From NCBI RefSeq assembly GCF_027853335.1, contig NZ_JAFEUS010000002.1:372001-436000 (forward strand): a stretch of 64,000 bases of DNA, written 5' to 3'. The translations under genes were made by a program, and so were the position numbers. This document shows positions 18,062 through 27,006 of the stretch, one piece after another. The notes below the pieces were generated by a model that was not told the DNA's origin, made no database searches, and saw only the letters and a program-made list of their open reading frames with translations. How positions within the stretch are numbered: position 1 is the first letter of the stretch; the number at the start of each line of letters is the position of its first letter. Source of the DNA: Leucobacter sp. UCMA 4100 (GTDB lineage: Bacteria > Actinomycetota > Actinomycetes > Actinomycetales > Microbacteriaceae).

Positions 18062-19899
18062 AGACGCCCGCTGCCTGCGGTGAGGGTTCTCTTGAGAGCT
18101 CTCACCCAGCGGCGCACGCCACGCACACCCGTCTCGGTCGTGCCGTAGGTAGCGAGATCGATTCCCTGGTGCACAACCTCGCGACGAGCCGCACGGCCCT
18201 CGCCAAACACCTCAACAATGCTCGCGTCGTGCGCCGTAAGCCCTCCCGAAAAACTCTCTGCGGGTAGCGTGACCCGTGCCGCGATGCGGTTGCCCGGGAG
18301 GCGTCGCACCTCGGCAGGGGCGCGCCATTCGAGGGTGGGTTTCTGAGCAGTCACCCCGAGGCACACGCTCGGGAGTTCACGCCCCTTCGGCCACCAGTAC
18401 TCGGCCCGAATATCGAGGCTCGAATCGCTGCGCTTCAGCCGCAGCGACGCTGGCATCGGGGCTGGCTTCGACGCGCTCTTCGGGACGGCGAGCGGGAGCT
18501 CACTCGCGAGATCCGCCACGAGGTGCGCCCAGCGCTCTGAGAGCTGCGCGGGCCGGTATGCCTTTGACGCACGCACCACCGCTTCTCTGGCCGCCTCACG
18601 CTCAGTTTCTGGCGCCGACGCAAAGCTCGCGATGCGCCGCGCCACCCCCTCGACGTCTCCGTCGGCAATGAGGTTCTCTGGCAAGCAGCCAAGCAGGTCA
18701 GCGGGGCCGTAGGGAACCTCGTAGGCGAAGGGCACGCAGCCAGCAGACATCGCCTCGGCAACAGCCATCCCGAAGCCCTCGTGCGTGCTCGTGAGGCCCG
18801 TCCACGATGCCTCGGCAAACCCGCTTTTGCCCCCCGCGAGGTGGCCGCGCAAGCGCACCGCCTCACCGAGCCCTGTGGTTTCAATGCACTCACGCAGTGA
18901 AGCCTCAGCATCGCCCGAACCAAAGATATCGAGCGTAATGTCGGCTTCGGGAGCGATCTCGCGGGCACGAGCCACCGCGTGAATGAGGTGGTCAAGCCGC
19001 TTCCGGCCGCCAAGCGATGCAAGGACGACCCCGTGCCCTGCGCGCCTCTCGGCGTGCACCTCAGCGGCAGCACCAATCGCTGGCGGAATCACCGTAATCG
19101 TCGGGCTTGGGCTCACGAGCGCCGCGATGTCATCACGTTGCTGCTCGGTCGAGCACACCACCCGGTCGAATCGGAAGAGTTCACGCATCATGGGCGCACG
19201 GCTGGGGTTCAACGCGGCGAGCGGCGGCCGCTTGCCGGGAGCCAGGTGCAGATTGTGCACGACGTGCACGGTTGCAACATTCGGCCTGCGGTAGCGCTGG
19301 CCGAACTGGGCGGTCACTTTACTGTCAAAAAAGAGTACGGCGGGCTCGTCAGCGAGATAATCGTCGAGCACAGCGGCGTAGAGCGGCCAAATGCTCTTCC
19401 AGCTCTTCACCGGTTTCCCGCCCTCACCGCAGAGGGTTACCCTGCGGCCGCCTGGCGTTCCAGGGCTGCGGGTGTCGTGACGGTCGATCACGGCAACGGT
19501 CCCATCGGCCCTCACGTGATCTCGCTGCAGCACCGTAGAACTCTCGGGCACGTAGCGCGTTCGCACCCGCACCGATCCGCCAACGCTCCACGCTTCAACG
19601 TCGGCTCCGCCGGCAGGCAGTGGCTCATCGAAGGAGGCGGGCGTCGTGCCCTTCCACGGAGTTTCAGCAACGATATCCCAGAGGTGAACGATGCGGCTGC
19701 CCACAGGAAACGCTTCGTGGGCTGCAAGCCGTGCGAGGTCGGCCTCTGCGTCTCGTAACGGCGCGCACACGATGAATTCGCAGTCGAAGCCCTGCTCGGC
19801 AAGCAACGATGAGCGAGTGAGCGCCGCAGAGGTCATGCCACCGATATTTTCTGGAATGTGCCAGAGCACGGTGACGACGCGGGGCCGCGGTGTGGGCAT
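18058..19899 (-). CDS. GT4-type glycosyltransferase, poly(glycerol-phosphate) glucosyltransferase-like
   Basis: 613 aa. The N-terminal part (1-250) has the start VTVLWHIPENIGGMTSAA and a long inserted beta-rich region seen in teichoic-acid glucosyltransferases of the TarM/GtaB-like group; the GT-B C-terminal domain (about 265-460) has SLGGRKRLDHLI and the GT4 motif EGFGMAVAEAMSAGC. A C-terminal beta-rich region (about 480-590) ends in a basic tail. Best guess: cytoplasmic transfer of a sugar onto a wall teichoic-acid-type polymer or similar envelope glycan. The substrate is inferred from family likeness only. ATG 19899 has AAAGGA about 8 nt upstream; it is a single gene without wall-polymer neighbours. 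Confidence 0.78.
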   Translation of the reverse strand: MPTPRPRVVTVLWHIPENIGGMTSAALTRSSLLAEQGFDCEFIVCAPLRDAEADLARLAAHEAFPVGSRIVHLWDIVAETPWKGTTPASFDEPLPAGGADVEAWSVGGSVRVRTRYVPESSTVLQRDHVRADGTVAVIDRHDTRSPGTPGGRRVTLCGEGGKPVKSWKSIWPLYAAVLDDYLADEPAVLFFDSKVTAQFGQRYRRPNVATVHVVHNLHLAPGKRPPLAALNPSRAPMMRELFRFDRVVCSTEQQRDDIAALVSPSPTITVIPPAIGAAAEVHAERRAGHGVVLASLGGRKRLDHLIHAVARAREIAPEADITLDIFGSGDAEASLRECIETTGLGEAVRLRGHLAGGKSGFAEASWTGLTSTHEGFGMAVAEAMSAGCVPFAYEVPYGPADLLGCLPENLIADGDVEGVARRIASFASAPETEREAAREAVVRASKAYRPAQLSERWAHLVADLASELPLAVPKSASKPAPMPASLRLKRSDSSLDIRAEYWWPKGRELPSVCLGVTAQKPTLEWRAPAEVRRLPGNRIAARVTLPAESFSGGLTAHDASIVEVFGEGRAARREVVHQGIDLATYGTTETGVRGVRRWVRALKRTLTAGSGRL

Positions 19900-20095
19900 C
19901 GGTCGGTCCTTTCGGCTTGGGCGAAATCAGCTGCGCACCTGGCGCCTCGGGCCACGCCCCTGCGCGGCGTTTGCCACACTACTCCTCGTTTCAGGCACCG
20001 CGCTGGTAGTTTGCTGTTGTCTGGAAGGCTCGACATGAAGTGCTGTAAACGCGCTGAGAATTGCAGCGGATCACCCCGCTCACGAGAACGACAAA

Positions 20096-20123
20096 GCCCC
20101 GGTTCGAATAGTCAAACCGGGGC
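20096..20123 (-). terminator. Terminator of the APC permease gene
   Basis: Arms GCCCCGGTT and AACCGGGGC flank a 10-nt loop. Read on the minus strand the stem is followed by TTTGTC, which fits termination of the permease transcript that ends at 20147. Confidence 0.75.
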
Positions 20124-20146
20124 CAGGTGTCGCGAGAGGGTCGCGC

Positions 20147-21562
20147 TTATTCGGTGTCGAGCGGAACCTTGTTGTAGCCCGTCACCGGCTGAATCTCATC
20201 GAATCCAGCAACCTTGCGCTTGAAGAAGCGGGTGATGTACAGGAGGTAGATGAAGCCGAGAACCGTCCAGATGACGCCGCCGATGAGAGCGTCAAGGTGC
20301 AGGTGAGCCCAGAGCACGCCCGTGAGTACCATGCCGATACCGGGCATGACGATGTACTTGAAGATGTCTTTCGGGGTCTTTCGTCGGCCCTGCCGCACCG
20401 CAAACCACGCGATGACCGAGAGGTTTACCGCGGTGAAGGCGATGAGCGCTCCGTAGTTAATGAAGGCAGCGATCATCTCGAGGGTGAAGGCGATGGCCAG
20501 CATACTGATGAGGCCCGTGAGCACGATGTTGAAGGTCGGGGTGTGGGTCTTGGGGTTGATGTACCCAAAAACCTTCTTCGGCAGCACGTTGTTGCGGCCC
20601 ATGACGAGCAGCATGCGCGATACCGAAGCGTGCGATGCCAGGCCCGAGGCGAGGGTCGCCGCAAAGCCGGCGGCGGTGAGCACGGCCTGCAGCACGTTGC
20701 CGCCCACTTCCTGGCCGATGAGCGGCAGGGTGCTGTCTTCAACGTACTGCATGTCGCCACCGGGAGCGAACACGTTCCAGTCGGGAAAGCGCAGCTGCGA
20801 GAAGTAGCCGGCGATGAGGAAGATCGCGCCGCCGATGACGACCGTCAGCAGAATAGCTCTCGGCATGATCTTCGGGGTCTTTGCCTCTTCGGCATACATT
20901 GTCACGGCGTCAAAGCCGATGAACGAGAAGCACACGACCGTCGAGCCCATGAGCACCGCGCTCATGGTGACGCCATCGTGGAAGAAGGGTTGTGCCGAGG
21001 CGAGCGTGCCGATTCCCTCGCCACCGCGCAGCTGCACGATCACCATGAAGACGAAGACAACCATGACGATGATCGAGAACACGAGCAGAATCATGTTCAC
21101 GTTCGAGGTTCCCTGCATGGTCAGGTAGATGATCGTGGTGACGAACAGGCAGTACAGAACCACCCAGATCCACCCCGGAACCGTTGGGAAGATGGCCTCG
21201 AGGTAGCTTCGAATGATGAGGCAGTTGACCATGGGCAACAGCATGTAGTCGATCAGCGACGTCCAGCCCACCATGAACCCGACGTTCGGGTGCATCGATT
21301 CGCGCACGTATGTGTATGCCGAGCCGGCGCTCGGAATCGCACCCGACATTTTGCCGTAGCTCACGGCGGTGAAGATCATGACGATCAGGGCGACCAGGTA
21401 TGCGAGAGGAACAACGTTGTTCGTGTCGCGGGCCACCATGCCGAAGGTATCGAAAACAACCGTTGGGGTCATGTACCCGAGGCCAAGCCCCACGATAGCC
21501 CACAGGCCAAGACTACGTTTGAGAGTGGCGCCTTTGGCAAGCCCTGGCCCAGATTTCAACAT
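20147..21562 (-). CDS. APC-superfamily amino acid/polyamine permease
   Basis: 471 aa with about twelve membrane helices. The first helix region GLGYMTPTVVFDTFGMV and the later FSFIGFDAVTMYAEEAKTP are the APC-family signatures, and the unusual MTPTVVFDTFG segment is like putrescine importers (PuuP group). With a puuC/puuD-like operon 28 kb away, putrescine is a reasonable but unproven substrate; a general amino acid carrier is the alternative. ATG 21560-21562 has AAGGA 6 nt upstream. The gene is monocistronic, between its own terminator and that of purH. Confidence 0.85.
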   Translation of the reverse strand: MLKSGPGLAKGATLKRSLGLWAIVGLGLGYMTPTVVFDTFGMVARDTNNVVPLAYLVALIVMIFTAVSYGKMSGAIPSAGSAYTYVRESMHPNVGFMVGWTSLIDYMLLPMVNCLIIRSYLEAIFPTVPGWIWVVLYCLFVTTIIYLTMQGTSNVNMILLVFSIIVMVVFVFMVIVQLRGGEGIGTLASAQPFFHDGVTMSAVLMGSTVVCFSFIGFDAVTMYAEEAKTPKIMPRAILLTVVIGGAIFLIAGYFSQLRFPDWNVFAPGGDMQYVEDSTLPLIGQEVGGNVLQAVLTAAGFAATLASGLASHASVSRMLLVMGRNNVLPKKVFGYINPKTHTPTFNIVLTGLISMLAIAFTLEMIAAFINYGALIAFTAVNLSVIAWFAVRQGRRKTPKDIFKYIVMPGIGMVLTGVLWAHLHLDALIGGVIWTVLGFIYLLYITRFFKRKVAGFDEIQPVTGYNKVPLDTE

Positions 21563-21748
21563 TGAAGGTCCTTACGCTTGAGGTATCGCGACCGGGCTTG
21601 TTCATCGCCCCTTCGCGCTGTGTAGCCGGCGGGATGTGAAGCCCGCACAGTTTCCTATCTTCTACCTCCGGCGCAAGAAGCGCAAGCAAACACGCTCACA
21701 TGACCCGTGCACCTCGCCGAAGCTCAGTATTCGGGCACCCTCTGACAG

Positions 21749-21795
21749 CACAAAGCGGCTGGCAACAGCGCTTTCGCGTTGCCAGCCGCTTTGTG
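21749..21795 (-). terminator. Long hairpin downstream of purH
   Basis: An 18-bp perfect stem (CACAAAGCGGCTGGCAAC and its complement) surrounds an 11-nt loop just after the purH stop at 21802. The stem ends in an A-T stretch instead of a free T-run, so it may terminate in both directions or protect the 3' end. Confidence 0.75.
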
Positions 21796-21801
21796 AATTG
21801 C

Positions 21802-23466
21802 CTAGTGGAAGAAGTGGCGCTCACCAGTGAAGTACATGGTCACGCCCGCCTCCTTCGCAGCAGCGATGACCTCTTCGTCGCGCACCGAACCGCCTGGCTG
21901 CACGACCGCGCGAACACCGGCGTCGAGCAGGACCTGAAGCCCGTCGGCGAACGGGAAGAATGCATCAGAAGCGGCGACCGCGCCACGAGCGCGCTCCTCG
22001 CCAGCGCGCTCGACCGCGAGGCGGCACGAGTCAACGCGGTTGACCTGCCCCATGCCCACGCCAACCGAAGCGCCGTCTTTCGTGAGGATGATGCCGTTTG
22101 ACTTCACCGCACGCGAAGCGCGCCATGCGAACTCGAGCTCGAGAAGCGTCGCCTGGTCGGCCGGTTCGCCCGCGGCGAGCTGCCACTCGGCAGCGGGAGC
22201 GAAGTGACGGTCTGCTTCTTGGAGCAAGAAGCCACCAGAAACCTGGCGAATCTCGACGGGGTTTTGTGCGAAGTTCTCTGGCAGCACGAGCAAACGCAGG
22301 TTCTTCTTCTGCTGCAAGATCGCGAGTGCCTCGGGCTCGAAGCCAGGGGCCACGATGACCTCGGTGAAGATCGCCGAGACGGTCTCTGCCATGTCTTTCG
22401 TCACGACGCGGTTCGCCGCGATGACCCCACCGAATGCCGAGACCGGGTCGCACTCGTGCGCGAGTCGGTGGGCATCGGCGATTGGCGAGGTGCTCGCTTC
22501 AGGAGCGACGGCAACGCCGCAGGGGTTCGCGTGCTTAATAATCGCGACGGCGGGGCGCTCATGGTCGAACGCCGCGCGCAGAGCAGCATCAGCATCAACG
22601 TAGTTGTTGTACGACATCTCTTTGCCGCTCAACTGGGTTGCCTGGGCGATGCCCGACCCCTCGGTCTCAGTGAAGAGTGCGCCACGCTGGTGGCTGTTCT
22701 CGCCGTAGCGCAGCACCGAGTCACGCAGCCCGAAGATCTCGTAGCCCACGAAAGCATCGGGGTCTTCGAAAATGCCGTCAATCGAGTCGCCCTCGTCGGC
22801 TGCAGCCTCGCTCGCCTCGGCGGGAGCCCAACCGAGCTCCTCCTGCTCAAAGAACCAGTTTGCAACCGATGCGTCATACTGCGCCGTGTGCACAAACGCC
22901 TCGGTCGCCAGTGAGCGGCGCAGCTCAAGGTCAGTGCCGCCAGCGGCGACCGCTTCGAGCACCTGCGGGTAGCGAGAGGGAGAAACGACAATCGCGGTGT
23001 TCGCGTGGTTCTTCGCGGTAGCGCGAACCATCGCGGGGCCCCCGATATCGACGTTCTCGATGATGTCGGCGGCAGGCTTGCCCGCGGCGACCGTCTCGTC
23101 GAAGGGGTACAGGTTCACGATCACGAGTTCAAAAGGCTCAATCTCAAGCGCTTTGAGCTGTTCGCGGTGATCGGCGAGGCGAAGATCGGCGAGCAGACCC
23201 GCGTGCACCGCGGGGTGCAGCGTCTTCACACGCCCGTCGAGGGCCTCTTGAAAGCCGGTCACGTCGGCGACATCGGTCACGGCAACGCCGAGATCGCGAA
23301 TGAGCTGCGCGGTCGATCCGGTTGAAACAATCTCGACGCCGGCTTCACCGAGCCCGCGAGCGAGCTCTTCGAGCCCGGTCTTGTCACTCACCGAGATGAG
23401 CGCGCGCCGCACCGCAATGGTGTCGCGATGCTCGTAGAGCGACGCGTCTTTACTCTGAACTGCCAT
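21802..23466 (-). CDS. purH: Bifunctional AICAR transformylase / IMP cyclohydrolase
   Basis: Catalyses the last two steps of IMP synthesis. The 554-aa protein has the N-terminal MGS-like cyclohydrolase domain (about 15-160; [24 protein letters not shown]) and the C-terminal AICAR transformylase domain (about 165-554; [27 protein letters not shown]). It is slightly longer than the usual 520-530 because of an acidic insertion at about 220-245. ATG 23466 follows GAGGAG by 8 nt; an in-frame GTG at 23481 overlaps that ribosome site and is rejected. purN lies 41 nt upstream. Confidence 0.97.
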   Translation of the reverse strand: MAVQSKDASLYEHRDTIAVRRALISVSDKTGLEELARGLGEAGVEIVSTGSTAQLIRDLGVAVTDVADVTGFQEALDGRVKTLHPAVHAGLLADLRLADHREQLKALEIEPFELVIVNLYPFDETVAAGKPAADIIENVDIGGPAMVRATAKNHANTAIVVSPSRYPQVLEAVAAGGTDLELRRSLATEAFVHTAQYDASVANWFFEQEELGWAPAEASEAAADEGDSIDGIFEDPDAFVGYEIFGLRDSVLRYGENSHQRGALFTETEGSGIAQATQLSGKEMSYNNYVDADAALRAAFDHERPAVAIIKHANPCGVAVAPEASTSPIADAHRLAHECDPVSAFGGVIAANRVVTKDMAETVSAIFTEVIVAPGFEPEALAILQQKKNLRLLVLPENFAQNPVEIRQVSGGFLLQEADRHFAPAAEWQLAAGEPADQATLLELEFAWRASRAVKSNGIILTKDGASVGVGMGQVNRVDSCRLAVERAGEERARGAVAASDAFFPFADGLQVLLDAGVRAVVQPGGSVRDEEVIAAAKEAGVTMYFTGERHFFH

Positions 23467-23507
23467 GGTGTTTCTCCTCACACATTCAGGCGTTGGTCAT
23501 TCCTCGT

Positions 23508-24089
23508 TCACTCGCCAAGCGTCACAGCGCCGCTTGCGATGTCACGAACGGTTTGCAGCAGGAGCGGTCGCTCCACCTCTTTGATTCGTTCGTGAAGTTC
23601 ATCTTCGGTCTCGTTCGGGAGCACCTGAACAGACCGCTGGTTGATGACCGGCCCGGTATCGACACCCGCGTCGATCACGTGCACGGTCACCCCGGTCTCG
23701 GTTGCCCCCGCGGCGAGCGCATCGCGTACGGCGTGCGCGCCCGGGTAGAGCGGAAGGAGCGCCGGGTGGGTATTGATGAGGTTCGGGCTGAGCGCCGAGA
23801 CCACCCCCTCTGGCAAAATGCGCATAAGGCCGGCACTGACCACAAGGTCGGGTGAGAATCGTTCAATCTCGGCAAGGAAAGCCTCGCCCCATGCCTGCCT
23901 GCCGTCGTAGTCTTTGGGCCTCGTCACGAAGGTTTCGATACCGCGCGACGTCGCGTGCGCGAGTCCTGCCGCGTCACCATCGGCTCCCACGGCGACCACC
24001 TCAAAGGGTTCACCACCGGCATCGGCCGCTTCGAGCAGAGCCTTGAGGTTCGATCCACCGCCAGAGATGAGCACCACGATCTTAAGCAC
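23508..24089 (-). CDS. purN: Phosphoribosylglycinamide formyltransferase
   Basis: Transfers a formyl group from 10-formyl-THF to GAR in purine synthesis. The 193-aa protein starts MLKIVVLISGGGSNLKALLE, carries the catalytic NTHPALLPLYPGAHA region (Asn, His) and HVIDAGVDTGPVI with the catalytic Asp. GTG 24089 is the first possible start because an in-frame TAG lies four codons upstream; that TAG belongs to a TAGAAT -10 element 6 nt before the GTG, so a leaderless mRNA is likely. It is followed by purH. Confidence 0.95.
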   Translation of the reverse strand: MLKIVVLISGGGSNLKALLEAADAGGEPFEVVAVGADGDAAGLAHATSRGIETFVTRPKDYDGRQAWGEAFLAEIERFSPDLVVSAGLMRILPEGVVSALSPNLINTHPALLPLYPGAHAVRDALAAGATETGVTVHVIDAGVDTGPVINQRSVQVLPNETEDELHERIKEVERPLLLQTVRDIASGAVTLGE

Positions 24090-24095
24090 CTCCCC

Positions 24096-24101
24096 ATTCT
24101 A
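24096..24101 (-). promoter_or_regulatory. -10 element for leaderless purN-purH
   Basis: TAGAAT (close to TATAAT) on the minus strand is followed by 6 nt and the GTG of purN. It also contains the in-frame stop that rules out a longer purN. Confidence 0.6.
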
Positions 24102-24140
24102 GTCGATGCGACGCCACGGGAGTTGCCGCTTCGCACAGTC

Positions 24141-24692
24141 TTACGAGGCAACCTCTGCCGTGTGCGCCGTCGAAAAGTGGTGACCGGCAAGACGCTCTGG
24201 CGTTTCCCGCCGTATATGCTCCGCCTCCTGGCTGGCCCAGTCTTCCCAGTACGGCTCGAACGCGTTGCCGTCGCGGGCAATGGCTCGACTTTTGCGCACG
24301 TCGAGTGGGCATTCAAGCCAGATGCTCAACACCTGACCGCCGAACACCGCTGCGGCGTCGAGGGTCTCACGGGTGAGCGATCCGCACCCCTCAATAATGA
24401 GCGGAGCGTCGCGATCGAGCTCTCGCGTCTCAGCGAAGGCGCCGAGGTGCCAGTCGTACCGGCGGTAACGACCCGTCTCAAGCGCCCGCACGAGCGTTGC
24501 GGGAGCCGCGAGGAGGCCTTGCCACCCCTCGTACAGGTCGTCCATGTGCAGCCTCTCGGCCCCCATGAGCGGGGCGAGCGACGCGGCGAGCGAGGTCTTA
24601 CCCGACCCCGATCGGCCGTCGATGATGACGACTCCGGCGCGCGGCTTGCCAAGGGTTTGCCACGCCTGTTCGGCGTGCAGTAGAGGGTTCAC
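24141..24692 (-). CDS. P-loop kinase-like ATPase, last gene of the thiamine operon
   Basis: 183 aa with Walker A GRSGSGKTS (residues 26-34), a conserved MDDLYEGW after strand 2 that recalls the substrate-binding Asp-Asp of uridine/pantothenate kinases, and IIEGCGSL as a Walker B-like strand. Similar actinobacterial proteins are usually labelled uridine kinase-like ATP-binding proteins. The GTG start overlaps the TGA of the ABC ATPase by 4 nt, so it is translated with the thiamine transporter and falls under the same TPP riboswitch. A role in salvage phosphorylation of a thiamine-related compound is possible but only inferred from context. Confidence 0.72.
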   Translation of the reverse strand: MNPLLHAEQAWQTLGKPRAGVVIIDGRSGSGKTSLAASLAPLMGAERLHMDDLYEGWQGLLAAPATLVRALETGRYRRYDWHLGAFAETRELDRDAPLIIEGCGSLTRETLDAAAVFGGQVLSIWLECPLDVRKSRAIARDGNAFEPYWEDWASQEAEHIRRETPERLAGHHFSTAHTAEVAS

Positions 24693-25342
24693 GCGACCAG
24701 CTCTCCCCCGGCCATGCGCAACACCCGGTCGGCGATGCGGGTGGCTTCAGCCTCGTCGTGGGTCACGAGAATGGCCGTGGTGCGGGTTTGCCTCAGTAAC
24801 GTGGCGAGATCGCCCGCAAGCTGCTCACGCAGTTCACGGTCGAGCGCCGAGAGGGGTTCGTCAAGCATGAGCAATTTGGGCGATGGCGCGAGCGACCTCG
24901 CGAGCGCGACGCGCTGCTGCTGCCCACCGGAGAGCTCGGTGACAGGCCGCTCGGCGGCGTCGGCAAGGCCCACGAGGCCGAGCATCTCAGCAACGCGCGC
25001 GGCACGATCGTCTCGCCCCATGCCCTTGACCCGCAGCCCGTAGGCGACGTTCTCGGCGACGCTCAGGTGCGAGAAGAGCTGGCCGTCTTGAAACATGAGC
25101 CCGAAGCCGCGTCGGTGCGGCGCGATTCTGGCGAGGTCTTCGCCGCCCCACAGCACGGTGCCCTCTGCGAGCGGCTCGAGCCCAGCGATCGCACGCAGCA
25201 GTGTCGACTTGCCGCAGCCCGATGGCCCGAGAATCGCCACGACCTCACCCTCGGCAAGGCTGAGGCTCAGATCGCGCACGACCGTTTCTGCGTCAAACGT
25301 TACGGTTGCCCCCATCACTTCGAGGCCGGTTTTGGCTGTCAT
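24689..25342 (-). CDS. thiQ: Thiamine-type ABC transporter ATP-binding protein
   Basis: 217 aa ABC ATPase: Walker A GPSGCGKS (39-46), Q-loop LMFQDGQLF, signature LSGGQQQR (about 138), Walker B LLMLDEPLSALD and switch His in LVTHDEAEA. It pairs with the fused permease immediately upstream. I place the start at ATG 25342, 9 nt after a GGAGG site and 2 nt after the permease stop; an in-frame ATG three codons earlier touches that site and longer starts overlap the permease. The thiamine assignment rests on the riboswitch and the neighbours. Confidence 0.88.
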   Translation of the reverse strand: MTAKTGLEVMGATVTFDAETVVRDLSLSLAEGEVVAILGPSGCGKSTLLRAIAGLEPLAEGTVLWGGEDLARIAPHRRGFGLMFQDGQLFSHLSVAENVAYGLRVKGMGRDDRAARVAEMLGLVGLADAAERPVTELSGGQQQRVALARSLAPSPKLLMLDEPLSALDRELREQLAGDLATLLRQTRTTAILVTHDEAEATRIADRVLRMAGGELVA

Positions 25343-25344
25343 CG

Positions 25345-27006
25345 TTACCATCCTCCCGCGTGTTCGGTCACACGCCAACCCTCGGCCAAGAGCATCACGA
25401 CGCTCGTCGCGAGGCCGAGCACCATTGCCGCAGCGAGCCCTGTGCCGTAACTCGAGGCTGCCTGGTGCGAGACAAGCTGCGAGATGACCACGGGAAGCGT
25501 TTCTGAGCCGCTGCGCACAAGAAACGAAGTCGCGCCAAACTCACCGAGCGAGGTCGCAAAGGCAAAGCCGATTGAGAGCCCGAAGGCTCGGCTGAGCGCG
25601 GGCAGCTCGATCGTGCGAAACACCCGTGCGGGCGATGCCCCGAGCAGCGTCGCCGCGTCGAGCTGCCTGGGGCTCACTGAACGCAGCACCGGAAGCATCG
25701 TGCGAATGACGAGTGGCAGGGCGACGAGCGTTTGCGCGACCGGGATGAGCGCGGTGCTACTCCGCAGGTCAATGCCGAGGCCGAGGGGGTTGTGCATCGT
25801 GAGCAAGAGCCCGAGGCCGAGCGTCACCGCCGATACCCCGAGCGGCATCATGACGAACATTTCGTAGGCGCCCTGAGCCCGCTTTGCAGGCGTGCTGCGC
25901 GGCCTTCGCGAGAGCACGAGCGCGATGAGCGTGCCCAGGACCATCGCGAGAAGCGCCGCGAGAAGCGCAAACCGAACCGACACCCAGAGCGCCTCAAATA
26001 CCGTGGTGGCAAGAGGCGATTCTTCTGGCGGATCGACGAGAAATCGGTAGTGGTCGAACGTCAGTGATCCATCTGAGCGTCTGAGCGAGCGTACCCCCAG
26101 CGAGAGGATCGGAAGCACGTGCAGCGTGAGCACCGTGACGGCGAAGACGGTGAGCACAGCGGCGTGTTTACGACCTGCACGCTCGAGCCTTGCGGTTCCC
26201 GAGGTGCGGCGTTCACCTGCCGAGTACCTCGTGCGCAACCGGGCCGAGACCATGAGGGTGATGATCACGATCACGGCCTGCACGAGCGAGAGCACCGCTG
26301 CGCCCTGCAGGTCGAGAAACTGCATCGTAAGGCCGTAGATCTCGGTCTCAATGTTCGAGAATTGTTTGCCTCCGAGCACGAGTACGACGCCAAACGCCGT
26401 CGCGCAAAAGAGGAAGACGAGCGCTGCGGCCGACCCGATAGCGGGGAGCAGCCGTGGCAGGGTCACGCTCGCCCAGGCTCGCAGCGGCGAGGCCCCGAGC
26501 ATCCGTGCGGCCTGCTCAGGCCGTTCGTCGAGCGACTGCCAGAAGCCGCCAACGATGCGGGCGACGAGCGTGACATTAAAGAAGGCGAGCGCCAGCACGA
26601 TCGCGGTGAACGACTGGTCGAGCCCAAGGCCAAAAAGCATGCCGCCCGGCCCGAAAAGCGACTGGAAAGCAACGCCAACGACCACGGTCGGCAGGACAAA
26701 GGGCACGGTCAGCAGGCCTCGAATAACGGTCTGGCCCACAAAGCGAATGCGGTAGAGCGCGAAGGCCGCCGGCAAGCCGAGCACGACCGAGAGCGCTGTT
26801 CCCGCTCCCGCTTGGGCGAGGGTCTGCCCGATCACCCGCCCCGTGCGCGGGTTCGAGAGCACGCTAAAGATGCCACCCTCGGGGGTCACGATGCCCCCTC
26901 CGAGACCGGTCGCAACGAGCGAAGCGACCGGCCACAGGAAGAACAGGGCAAGAAACGCGAGCGGAATCGCGGCGGCGACCCCGAGCGCTCCCCGCCAAAG
27001 CCTCAT
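25345..27006 (-). CDS. thiP: Thiamine-type ABC transporter permease, two fused permease domains
   Basis: 553 aa with about twelve membrane helices and two binding-protein-dependent permease domains. Each has an EAA loop that contacts the ATPase: EQAARMLGASPLRAWASVTLP near residue 187 and LDAATLLGASPARVFRTIELP near 465. The two-domain layout is that of ThiP and Fe3+ transporters (FbpB). It overlaps the binding-protein gene by 4 nt (ATGA at 27003-27006). Control by the upstream TPP riboswitch points to thiamine or a precursor as substrate. Confidence 0.88.
   Translation of the reverse strand: MRLWRGALGVAAAIPLAFLALFFLWPVASLVATGLGGGIVTPEGGIFSVLSNPRTGRVIGQTLAQAGAGTALSVVLGLPAAFALYRIRFVGQTVIRGLLTVPFVLPTVVVGVAFQSLFGPGGMLFGLGLDQSFTAIVLALAFFNVTLVARIVGGFWQSLDERPEQAARMLGASPLRAWASVTLPRLLPAIGSAAALVFLFCATAFGVVLVLGGKQFSNIETEIYGLTMQFLDLQGAAVLSLVQAVIVIITLMVSARLRTRYSAGERRTSGTARLERAGRKHAAVLTVFAVTVLTLHVLPILSLGVRSLRRSDGSLTFDHYRFLVDPPEESPLATTVFEALWVSVRFALLAALLAMVLGTLIALVLSRRPRSTPAKRAQGAYEMFVMMPLGVSAVTLGLGLLLTMHNPLGLGIDLRSSTALIPVAQTLVALPLVIRTMLPVLRSVSPRQLDAATLLGASPARVFRTIELPALSRAFGLSIGFAFATSLGEFGATSFLVRSGSETLPVVISQLVSHQAASSYGTGLAAAMVLGLATSVVMLLAEGWRVTEHAGGW

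Noticed and set aside
20090-20125. GGTTCGAAT sequence like a tRNA T-loop
   Set aside because: It is part of a simple hairpin terminator; no acceptor or anticodon arms fold around it.
20297-21565. 422-aa open frame on the plus strand opposite the APC permease
   Set aside because: Highly charged His/Arg/Glu sequence with no family motif, exactly antisense to a well-defined permease; a by-product of GC-rich codon use.
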